A stretch of 64,000 bases of DNA from assembly GCA_013398055.1 (NCBI GenBank), contig VZRS01005628.1:62001-126000 (forward strand). Reading direction: 5' to 3'. A program made the position numbers and the translations under genes. Source of the stretch: Ifrita kowaldi (lineage: Eukaryota > Chordata > Aves > Passeriformes > Cinclosomatidae). Each line of letters begins with the position of its first letter. Position 1 is the first letter of the stretch. Shown in pieces: positions 24,001-36,000 of the stretch. Under the pieces are notes generated by a model. The model had not been told where the DNA came from. It saw only the letters and a list, made by a program, of their open reading frames with translations, and ran no database searches.

Positions 24001-27000
24001 TTGTGCTTTAATGGTCTGAGGATTGAGCCTCTGTCCAAGTCCCAGCCTGGAGCATTGTCTGCTGAATGGCCTCACCTCAGCTCTGGGGAGCAGTGCCTTG
24101 CCTTGCTTGTGTTTAAAATACTGCTCAAACACTCATAGCTCTGGTTTTGTGGAATCCTGGAATGGTTTGGGTTGGAAGGGACCTTTAAGGGCCATCTGGT
24201 CCAGCCCTCCCCCTTCATGAGCAGGGACATCTTCAACTACACAAGTTTGCTCAGAGCTCCATCCAACCTGGCCTTGAGTGTGTCCAGGGATGGGGCATCC
24301 ACCACCTCTCCAGGCAACCTGTGCCAGTGTTCCACCAGCCTTATTGTAAAACATTGCTTCTTTAATCTACATTGACCCTCTTTTAGTTGCAAACCATCAC
24401 CCCTTGTCCTGTCACAAGAGGCCCTGATAAAAACCCGTCTTTCTTATAAGTACTGGAAGGTTGCAGTGAGGTTTCTCTGGAGCCTTTTCTTCTCCAGGCT
24501 GAACAAGCTAAATTCCTTCAGCCTTTTCTCATAGGAGAGGTTCTCCACTCTTCTAATCAGCTCTGTGGCCTCCTCAGGACCTGCTCCAACAGTTTCAAGT
24601 CTTTCCTGTGCTGGGGACCCTGGAGCTGGATGCTGCACTGCGTGTAGGGCCTCACCAGAGGGGCAGAATCCCCTCCCTTGGCCTGCACTTGGCCTTGTTG
24701 GACCTCAGGAGGTTCCCATGGGCCCAGAGCTTGCCCGGGTCCCCCTGGGGTGTCAACTGCAAACTTGTTCCCTCCTGCACACCCTGCAGGAGAGGCTCAC
24801 TGGAGCCAGCGGGGGCACAGATCTGCTCCTTGGCCTGGTGGATCCAAAGCCTGGGGAAGCGCGCAGCATCCTGAGAAACGGGCTGCAAGTCCTGGCTTCA
24901 AACTGGTGAGAGCTGAAACACGCTCCAGACTTGAGTGGGAACTGCATCCCACTGCGAAACTGGGCCCTTGAGAAAGATTAAACGTGCAGCACTCAATTAC
25001 TTGTACTAAACTGTTCAACAGTTGTAAACACAGTGGGTAAAGTTCATTCACCCAAAGCAACATGAGTGATTGCTTATCTTGGTGCTGGAGTGCCATAAAA
25101 TTAAACTTGAGGAACACCCTGATTAATTGATTTGCCATGGTTCCTGTTGAGTAATTATGTTCAGTGAGGGGCTGTCGATACCATTCGCTATTGGTCGCGG
25201 CAGGATCGGGTCTTGATAAATGAAAAGTGGTTATCACTGCAAAAGGGTGGCCACAGTAAATATTGGCACTTGAGGGGGGAGCCCTGATAGGGTTTTTTTT
25301 ATAAGATATAATTTGCGATAGTTAAATGTGCTCGAGTGATAAGATTTACTGCTGCATTTTGAATTAATCAGAATATATGAAGACTCTTTCTAATTTACTC
25401 CACGCATAATGTTCCTCCCATAAATGTTCTTGTAATGTGTGAACACATTATACTGTTTTCTGCTAAATAATAGAACCATAACAATCTATTTTAAAAACAA
25501 GTAATGAAAAATATTGATGGCAGAGCAACGAGGGACCTTGTTCTGACATATGTATTTATTTCACTCATGACCACATCCGTATAAGCCCTCGCAGCCTGAA
25601 AGCTGGGAATGGGTCTGGCAGCAAAACTGCAGCCCTAAGCTCTGCAGCGAGTTGTGGATATCTAAACAGAGAAGGTGATTTCATTTTCAAAATTCAGGTT
25701 TCCTAAATGCTCAAAAGTCCAGCTCTCTGCCAAGCCAGATGCTCAGTGGCCACCTAAGCTGTTTCTCATTTAGGGAGGACTCAGCCAAGGGATCTTTTTC
25801 CTGAGTTTGTGCTTTAGTCACTGGTCTATGAAAAAATGAATATTCTCTGTTCCAGAGCATTTAGCAAACAGCCTCGTGGACTGGGTGGGCCCTGAGGATG
25901 CAGTGGTTGATCTAAAGCAGTGCCATGCTCAGCCCTGTGGGGACTCAGTGATGCATCTTCAGAGCTTCAGACTCATCTTAGGAAGCTCTAATTTTAAGGC
26001 TCGAGCACTTATATCCTGATCCTAACCATTCCTCAGGGAAGGAGGATAATCCTCTTGCAAACACAGCCTCCAAGCATGGCTGTGATCAACATAAGAGAAA
26101 TCAGGGGTTTTTTTTACTAAATGCTTTCAGACAGTGGCATATCAGACACTGCAGGTGGGTCCTTCTGGGTCAGCGTAGTGTGACACAGAGCACTGCTGGC
26201 CTGGTAAGGGTGGACTTCCTGGCAGAGCCTGGATTAGATGAAAATTACAGAATGGTGCTGCATTAGAATTAAAATTACATCTCTACTGGGGCACATTTTT
26301 GTCTTTTGCTGGACTTCAGCATCCTTCTTTCCTAAGATAAGGCATCTCCTAGCAGTAAATCTCCTTACATACACAGCAAGCACAAGATAAAGCAAAATAA
26401 TAGCCTCCCTCCACATGCTCTTGATTAATTCTTCCTCTGAAATTGGCAGTCTGCTTCCTGAAGACTTGCTTGCCAAGACCTTGTTCACTTCTATATCACT
26501 CACCCTTCAAAGTGAAGAAGTGATTTGAAGAGGCATCATGTTTCCAAACATTAGAGGTTCAGGAACTTGATGAAAATTCTCTCAATCAGTAATTTCTTGT
26601 GGAAAAATTGGCATGGTTAATGTGCAATATGGGGTGCACAGTGATCCTATTGCTGATGGGGCCAAACCATTTCAGACTAGAGGCAGAATCTGGGGCAGAA
26701 CCATGAAAATTATTGAAATTACTGAAATTACAGCAATTTGCACCTGTTGTTCAAGACCACAATTTCCTTCTGCATCAGTGTCTGACCTGGAATTACCAAG
26801 GCAGTGGTGCCCTCAGCACAGCAGAATGATGGCCCTGAGGGGAAGTGGGATCTATTGCATTGTTGACACCTTTACAGAAGTTGACAACCTGGTTAGTGAG
26901 CTAAAATCCCATATTTTTGTTCTGCATCCCATGTTTTTGATTAGGAAAAATGTTATGTTTTGACTCGCCAGCAATGGCAACTCTCATGCTCTCGGCATCT

Positions 27001-30000
27001 GCAGTGGGTATTTTATCTGAGATTTAGAGGCAGGGCTCTCCAGCCTCATACACTCCGATTTGTTGAGAACTGGAGCTAACAGGGGTCTGTTAGTCTTCAG
27101 ATGTGGCACTAAGCAGGGTAGAGTGGCAGAGGTATGGCCGAGTGCAGTGCGATATTTCCATCTACAGAGAATTGCAGCCCTCGCTACCAACAGGCTAAAA
27201 TGTGACTGGGCTGATTTGCTGTGCTCTGGATGGCCTTGCAGCCTTTCAGCATTCATGGTGAACCAAGATGACAAGAAATAGGGGAAGATTAGCAAGTGAC
27301 ACTGAAAAAATGGAGAAAATAATGCTCAGGTTCCTTCCTAAATTACCAAACCCTCACCTAGATATTTCTGAAATCAGAGCAGGAAGCACATTTCAGGACA
27401 CTCAAGCTAATCCCAGGCCACGTGGCTGGTAGTGTCACCAGGTTGGAAACACCTGGTTTAAAGCAGAAAGTTGAGAACAGAGAATATATTTTGACATATT
27501 ATTTGATATATATATTTGATTTTCTGACCTTTTCTTCGCATTTCCTCCTTGTTGATGACAAGGATGTACTCAAAGACACCCCCCATGGTGCCAGATGTCA
27601 TGAAGTGGGTGCCGTAGTCGTTGATGAATTTGGCGTACATGCCATAGTTGTAGGTGTCTGGGAGGTCCTGCAGCGAGAGCAGCACATCTTCATCCAAAAC
27701 AACGTTGTCCCTTCTCATCTTGAAGCGGGCTGTCTGCACCTTGGTCACAGCTCTAATGAATCCAACATCCTGCAGGTAAAGGAAAGAGGAGCTGCAGTCA
27801 ACATTAATTTAAGCAAATAGATTTCTAGTCTTTAGGCTTGCAGAGGAAAGGCTGAGCCTCTGGCTGTCCGTGTATGTTGAAGGCATGGAAACAAGCCCAA
27901 GTTTAAATGAAATAATGGTGATTCGGTTTTTAAAGTCTCTCTCTTACATGCTGTGGAGGGAGGTGGAGGGCCTTGGGGAGCTGGATACTATGGGGTTTTT
28001 TTAATTGATGTGTGAACACGATCAGACTTGGGCTCCACATAATTCCCCTCCATTCTCCATTTCTGCCATTTCTTTTTCTGGTTTCCTTTCCATACTGTTT
28101 ATTCCCTTTTTGCTTTTTTCACAGCCTCAATCAGTGACAAAGCACAAGGGTAAAGCCCAGCCCAGCAGAGGGGAGATTCCCTGGCCAGGAAGATGCTGAT
28201 GGAGGGAGAATTTCCTGGATATACACCAGCTCCAAGACTCCACCTGTATATTTGCCATTGCTTTGGACAAGCCTCCGCTGCAACATGAGCAGCCCTTTAA
28301 ATGATTCCTCCAATAACTGATCATCATTTAGCTGCAAACATCATGTGAGTCTGAACAAGGGCACAGTAAATACTATAATGGTGCTCATTTCAAACAGCTT
28401 TTAAGGGCATTTTAACTTGGAACACCATCAAAGTAATTCTTCTTTATTGTTTTCTGTCAGCAGCCACGAGAGAAGTGGAGATGTGGCACGGTAAATGTGG
28501 GAAATACCAGCACTCATGTTATTAGATTGGAAAGAGGTCATCACAGCCTGTCCATGATGTAAACCCTGTGTGAGAAGTACACCCTATTACCAGGTACTAT
28601 TTTTTTCAGCGTGGTATTTTAACCTCCTGTAAAAAGTAGCCTATTTCCCCATCACGAGGCAGCTTGTATTAATTTGAGCAAGATATATTTGCTACCGGAG
28701 ATCGTTCCCGGAGGATAATTGTTTTGATCAGCATCTTGATATTCCCTCCTCCCTCATCGTCACTTTTAAGCATTTTTTTATTTATGTGCTTAATGTAGCC
28801 ATGAAACAGGATGGGGTGAGATGACATGCGCCGTGGCACTCTGTAATTCAATTTTATTCCCGCTCCCTGTTTGCTAAAGCATACCAGGAACAGCAAACAG
28901 GATTACTAACGATCATACATTTGCAATTACATGAACAAATTAAGGTACAATTACCCTGTGTTAAAAAATGCAATTGAGAGAATAAACTGACATAAGTTAC
29001 AGCCAGACCATGCGATGCACAGATGATACAACTGGAGCAGATGCATCACTGATTGGGTTGGGGTTTTTTTTACCTTTGCATCGTATTGTGTGAAATTCTT
29101 CAGGGATCCTTTGCCACCTGATAAAGTCAGGCCCAGGTTTAACATGACATCTGCACCTCCAGGCCCAATTCCGATGGTGAAGCCCGTTGTTTTGGATTTA
29201 TCACTTTTAAGGGCGTCAAGCAGGTCCTTTGAATCGTCGTAAAACTCAAAAGTGAATCCAGAATCAGCGTGAGCCTAAAATGAAAGGAGCAGACATCAAT
29301 TTTTCACGTGCTTCCCTTCCTTTTCAATCACTATTTCTTGAAGGAGCTGATAGTACCTCTGTTGAAGCCCATGATGCTCCTGACAGCACCAGCACTGACT
29401 TCAGAGGCTGTGGAATAAGGAATTAAGTCCCGCACCGTTTCATTTGGAAATATGTGAAAAATGTAGATAAAGCCAAGCATTTCGCTTCATCCGCCTCCAA
29501 GCAGGGGTGAGGTTTGTGTTTAGCCACTCAAAGCCAGAACTGGTAATGGTACCTATTAAGACAGCCTGACACTTCCCATTATAAAACCCTTCTTCCAGTT
29601 CCTTACAGCTCTGCCAAATCCTAACGATTTGGACTGAATTTTTTTTCTCTCCAGCCTGCTTCTGGATGAATTTATTTATTAAAAAAAAAAAATCAACATC
29701 TATTTATGATGGCAAGGCTAGAAAACAAACATTGTTTTGCCTGTGACCTTTTCCTTGACAGCTCTGCTTTGCTGGCACGTGGAATTGAGCAGCTCTGCTG
29801 AATCTGGGCTGTGCCATTTACCAGCTCCGTAAAAACCCAGCCCCAGTGTCCAAACTGGGGACTAAGGGACTCTGCCTGCTGGGAGGACATGAAAGCTACT
29901 TGCATTGAGTAATATATCCCAGGAATAATGTGTTTTCATCCATTCACATCACACAACATGATGAATGTTCAACAGTTTGGCCAAAGCACCCACTTAGGAC

Positions 30001-33000
30001 GTGGGAGACCCAAGCTGAATCCTTGCTCTGCTTGGATTAGTGTCCAACATCAGATGTGGCCTCATGGACTAAAGGTGTTGTGGTCCATGGTGATGGGTTT
30101 AAGGATCCATGTCTCACTCAGAATTTGGATTTATGCCCCTTGTAGCCACACCACAGACATAAAATGGTTTCAAAGATTGAACCAGCAGCATTGTCACCAT
30201 TTTACACATGGCCAACTCCATCCCTAGAGAGGCAAGAGGCTGGTGCAAGCTTTACAGCTCATTAATAGCAGAATTTAGAGAAAACACCTTTCCCTTGGCT
30301 CTGACTGGGCCAGAGGAAGCAGTGGGGATGCCTGGGTGGTAAAGCACATTAGTTCCTTGACGTGCCATAAACCAGCATTTACACCATCGAGTGCCTGTTG
30401 AGGTACCTTAAAGACAACCTACAGAGAATGACAGAATGTACCTAATATCTCCTTGGGAAGTTTGGCTTTCTGCTGGGAAACTGCTGCTAAATTTGGCCTC
30501 CTGAAGCACTCACCAGGAACTGGTATATGTGGAAGTTGTAAGGTTTGCGGAAATACTTCTCGTCGTCTCCGTAGTACAGGCGCTCACAGGCAGCGTCGTA
30601 CTGCAGCTCCCGCCACTCCCCGTTGTACACGTACTCACAGAGCCCTCCAAAAAATCCAGGGTCATATATGTTCTGCCTCCCCTCCTGTGTTAGGATGTTG
30701 TATCTTGGAAAGAAGTAGCGTTCAGGAAGTTATCAATAGCTCGGGTTTTGTTTCTTCAGTCTGTGTCACAGCTTCTCCTGACACTACAGGTTACCTATCC
30801 TCAGGCCTCCTGAGGAACTGGAATAGAACTTAAAGTTGGGTTGGCTTTGTTATCTCGTTGCTATCTCCTTCCCAAAGATACCAGGAGACAAACAGCCATT
30901 TTATTTCCAAGACATTCGTTTGGACTCAGATGCGAGAAATGGAAGAAATCGGTGAAGTTGCCCAGCCCCTCCCTGCAAGTAGAGCTTTCATAAAAGTCCC
31001 AAAGTCCTGGAATTCCTCCAGGTTGCTCTTGAGCCTAATGCATCTCATTGTCACAAAGTGCTTCCTGGCATTCTCTGCAATTATTTTCTCTCTTAATTTT
31101 GTCTCTTTCTTTTTAATAATGGTCCCGTTTCTCAGGGTAGTTAACACCCTCCCTAGACATGAAGCCTGTGCTTTGCCAAGTCTGTCACTTATTATTTCCT
31201 TATTCCTCTTTCTTCCTGCTCTCCAGCCCTCACAGCTGCTGCCCTCTGAAATCCCTCCTATTATTTAGTATTCCATGTAATTCCGTGGCCCAAAGTAAAA
31301 GCGTTATTCAAACTAGGCAGCAGCACTGCTCTTCTCAACAGGGAACCATCTTTAGGATTAAGATAGCAAATGCCATTGCTTTTGTGTGTTCTGCGGGAGA
31401 AACACCTCAGAGAGCAGAATTAAGCAGGGTTCTCAGTGAAAATTAATGCATGCCTTGTAAAACTTTGGATGGACCATCCCAGGCCCCGGGCCAGGGAGAC
31501 ATTTATCTCATGGACTCCAGAGAGTGTCCCATCGAGCTGATGGGAAAGTTACCCAATGGCTGGCTCCATTCTCACCCTGTAGCCCATGTTCATAAAGTCC
31601 TAAAATGGTTTGGGCTGGGAGGGACCTTAAAGATCATCTCGTTCCAACCCCTGTCACAGGCAGGGCTGTGTTCTCCAAGTGAAGCTGAGCAGTAGCTTGA
31701 TTAAAACACAAGATTTACAACAATTTGCCTTTCAAGTGCACAATTTGCCTTTCATGTTCTTCTGGATTTCTCTTTTGCCTGTATTACCTGATCAAAATTT
31801 GAAACTGAACAGGGAAACACTTTTTGTGAATAGGAGTATTTACATATACTCGTGTGGAGCTCAGGCTCTCTGCCTTGAATCTGTGCTCTGAAGTCCTAAA
31901 TCCTGGAGTTAAATCTCCTTAAGGATGAATGCCAGCAGGGTGCTGCATCTCCAAAGTCTGCTGTTTGCTTTAGTCTATTACTTTTAACAACTGGAGAAAG
32001 CTGTGAGATAACTGGGATATATTTTTACAGGAGTATAAAGAGGGCATCACAACTACAGTGTGGCTGGGAGAGGCCAAGGTCAGGTAACAGATCTGAGACA
32101 GAATTTGAAATAAAAGCTGGAAGGAACCCTCATTGCTACCCATGGTCACGTGTGACAGCACCTCCCCTTTGGGTTCTGTACAGCCCCCTATCAATTCATG
32201 GATCACAGCTATTACTAAGGAAGAGCAATATAAGAAACATAATCCTGGTTTGATTGCGAGAGGAGCCACTATTGATTAATTACTCACCCTTGGACTGCTT
32301 TTTCCGCCCCTGGGATTGGGAACAGATGTTCACAAGGGCTTTCAACGTCTTCATCCTCACAGTTATCCTCATCAGACCCATCTCTGCAGTCTCTGTCTCC
32401 GTTGCACACAAGATGCCGTTTGATGCAGCGCCCTAAAGTGCACAGATGCAGGTGGTGGCTTATCCTCCCCCCAGAAACCCTGGCTGGCAGCTTGCACTGA
32501 TTGTGCTGCTTCTCACCCACATCTCAGGGCCACATGGAGTCATGCTGGGTGTTAAACACGGTGCTATTCCACTGGGAATTTGCTTTTCTGAGCTCCTGGG
32601 GGAAGGTCTTTGTGACCTAAACACAGGACGGAATCCAAGCAGGCCACTCCCGTGGGCTTCCACCAGGTGGGAATCAAGGTGAGGTCACCTAGCTGTCCTG
32701 ACTTTATTTTCTAAAATTATGGTCTTGGAAAGTTGCTATAGGAATAGCTTCTCCCCTTGGCTTAAGGAAGTCAGCTCCATCTTCTTGAAGTGCAATTTTT
32801 CCTCTTCCCATTGCAGGAAGCATTTGGGGAGTATGTTGCAATAATTAGAGTGCAAGAATGGATATTTGCGGGAAAGGCAACGTGGAAGGGCTTTTGCTTC
32901 TGAGAGCGTGGAGAAAGCCTTGAGGAGGGAACAGGCGCTGCTTAATTTACCCCAGTGGAGTGATGATAACGTGCTCCAGCTGGTGAGCTGGCCACAGAGC

Positions 33001-36000
33001 TGACCTGTGGTTCCAAATTTCAATAGATTTTTCGTTAAATGCTCAGGATGGAAGTTTGAGCCATTTGTGTAGAAACGAAAATCTGTCAAGGCTAGTCAAC
33101 GTTTCAGAGAACAGCCGTTTTATATCCTAATCCTCAGAGCTGGGGATGGCTAAAAATAACTAAATCACCCCAACAGATTGCTGGTTGGATTGATGATTGA
33201 ACTCTGTCTCTAGCAGGGGAGAACGCGGCGCGTTGCAGGAGCGTTGTGCCCGCGGAGGGGAGCGTGAGAGCGCAGCACAGCAGTTGGAGCAGAATATTCC
33301 TTCTCTCTTTGTTCCACTGAAAAACATTTTCCATGTCACACAGCCTTCCTTCTCTACCCAAATCCGAGTGTAACATGGATGGATTTCTGTAAAAGTAGGG
33401 GGAAAAACACTAAAGAGGGGAACTTTCCTGCTTTCTCTTGTACACCCTCCTGCTGCCCAGGGCAGGGGACTGATACCCCCAGGACCAAAACCTCTCTGGC
33501 AGGAGTTTGTGCCCCATTCACTCACCTGTTTCCTCGCACTGGAAGTCCTGCCCACACCCTGGTGGCCCTGTGCACGTTGTCTCAGCTCGGCAGGCTTGCT
33601 CATCCCAGAGGTGCCCCGCGCAGCGTTGCCCTCCAAACTCTGCTGGCTGCACCAGCCGCCGGTACCGGTGCTGCACAGAGACACAGCCACTTGTATCCCC
33701 CAGAGACATCACCTCCCCAGGCCATACAGCAATCAAAACTATCATTTTTAGCTATATTCCTGGGGTGTTTTCTGTGTATGTGTTGCTTAAAGACTTTGTT
33801 CTTGATAAATGGAGGAGAGTCAGCAGAGAGTTTGGAGCTCAGGTTTGCCTGGAGTTCATACACGTGAGCTTAGAGGAGGCTGGAATGGCAGTTTTTAAAA
33901 TGTCTGTATTTTATGCCTTGGGAAAATATGGCATTTTTCCAGCTGCATATGCTTTGTCCTGCGATGGACCAGGCTCAGATGGACACAGACATTAATTACA
34001 ACACTGATCCTGCAACATTTCTGATGTATTATTAATGAGAATTGCTGCTCTTTAAACTAGGAAGGGAAAAAAAATAGGGAAAGGGAGAAGAGCCATAGAG
34101 CCATATTATTTACTGATAATATACTGCCTATAAGAACAGGAACAAAAAATGCAGGGATAACATAAACTCAGTAGAAAGCAGAATTATGTCAGGTATTTGA
34201 AAATAAATTCTCGAGCTATGAAGACATATGTGAAATGATATAAAAATATGAGAACAGGAGCTGACGCATGAAGGCTGCTTCTAATCTCTTCACACTGGAC
34301 TATTTGCATTAAGAATCAGGGGATACTTAATTAAATCTGAGATAGAAAAGGAGGAAAGTCTTGGGCAAATATTCTGGCCTGATTCTTCCACCATTTGCCT
34401 TGATTTTGCTTTTCCTGTCCTGCTGCCTCGAATGAATTTATTCCCCAGTTTACACCAGGGTAAGTAAGAGCCTCTCTAGCAGAGGAGCATTTCCATCATA
34501 TTTGGATGAGTTTACTGGATGCTTCAGAATGATGAATATGTATAATATATATAATTAATGTGTGTACATCCTCATCACAGACACATCTGAAGATAAATGA
34601 ATACATTACAGTGGATCCTTACTTTTTTCTCTTGGCAAGGGAAGCAATCAGTCCATCCTGACCACTGGCTCAGCTGACAGTCGACAGGAGCTGGAGAATT
34701 AACATCTCTGCTGCTTCTTCTAGGGAGGGAAGAGAGAGTGGTCTGAGGTCTTTGAAGCTGTGTTTTGAGAGGGGATGGAGGCTGGAAGAGGGAAAATTAT
34801 CTCGATGTGTATATGTTTTTCCACCAGGAAGCTGCTTTGTAGGAAATGGGAAGCATCCCAAGGTGTCCCATCCGAGTATTCACCATCAGAATGGATCAGA
34901 GGCCGCAGGTGCAGTACCTGGGGATTTTGTCTTGGGTTTCATGCTCTGCCAAGAGATCCTCACCCATCCCAATAGGTAGATTGCAATTAAAAATAGATAT
35001 GCAAAATATATACATAAGACCAAACATCCTGAGTAAAGAGAAGGAATGTTGTGAAGAGACAGGTTTTAAAGAAAAGCTGATTTTTTGCCTTTCTTTTCAG
35101 AAGCACATCACAATCTCCAGGAGCAGGGATGTTTATCACTACTGAGCCTGTTTTGATGTCACTTTCTTTACACCAATGTCAGCTCATGACTGAGATTTTT
35201 CCTGGCAAGTATGAAATGAGATCCTGGTTTCCATGGGCTTTGTGGAATTCTGGGAATGGCTGCACCAACAGCGCTGGGAGAACGAGGTACAAAGGATGCT
35301 GACTAAGAATTTGTTGGTTGAGTATTTCTAAAGCAAAATACATAAACTCTGAGAGGAAGAAAATAACTAAAGGGATATTATAAAAGGAGAAAATGGAAAA
35401 TACTTCTCCTGTCTCCCAGCCCAGTCATTACAATCTCTAGTTCTGTCCCTACTCCTAAAACCTTCATTTGTATGAGGTATTTCTTTGTCTTGAGGAGCAA
35501 TCTGTGGCATGCAAATGCAACCCCGCATTTGCCACAACCTTCGAAGCACTTTGAGGGTTTGTTCTGAGTAAGAATAGTATTATTTTTATTATTATTATGG
35601 TGATTAACTAATGAGCAGTCTGTTTTACTTACAAGACTGCAGTCCAAAGAGAAATATTGATAATTAGCAGAGGTATGGAGCTCATGGGGGATTCATCAGA
35701 GGCTGGGGAATAGAGATTTACTAAATGGCAGCCACAGCAGCTTGGTAAGGGAGCCTGTGGGTGCAGATCCGTGTGTGAGACGGAAACCCAGGAGCCTGCA
35801 GAGGAACCCAGAGCTGGAGGACACGCAGGTATTGATGCCTCTTTGCTCTGACAGGAGGATTTGTGGGCTGCCTCCTTCAGCACTTCGCAAAGTACTTAAT
35901 TGGCTCACCTTCGATTGGATTTTACATTTACCTCTTCATTATTCTGCCTTGTTTGATAAGTTCATCAAACATCAAAAATCTCGTCTTTGTTCATTTTCAA

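Noticed and set aside
24444..25237. Open frames around 24.4-25.2 kb on both strands
   Set aside because: Most of this interval is CR1-derived and its frames are fragments of truncated LINE sequence or chance.
26234..26503. 89-codon minus-strand open frame starting MSDIEVNKVLASKSSG
   Set aside because: No family recognised, no splice signals, and it lies within the large C8A intron. Chance open frame is the simplest reading.
33160..33690. 176-codon minus-strand frame overlapping C8A exon 3
   Set aside because: It is an alternative frame over a real exon; the C8 alpha frame is clearly identified at 33526-33670.
34967..35032. Hydrophobic methionine-led segment on the minus strand (MFGLMYIFCISIF) as C8A signal peptide
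   Set aside because: Although its phase would fit a shorter version of exon 2, the region is A/T-rich. The 36698-36810 exon has a better signal sequence and donor, and yields the expected dibasic propeptide.
35906..35946. Possible C8A propeptide exon (QNNEEVNVKSNR) with a GTGAGC donor on the minus strand
   Set aside because: It ends in phase 2 and cannot join exon 2 in frame, and exon 1 joins exon 2 directly using the strong CCCTAG acceptor.
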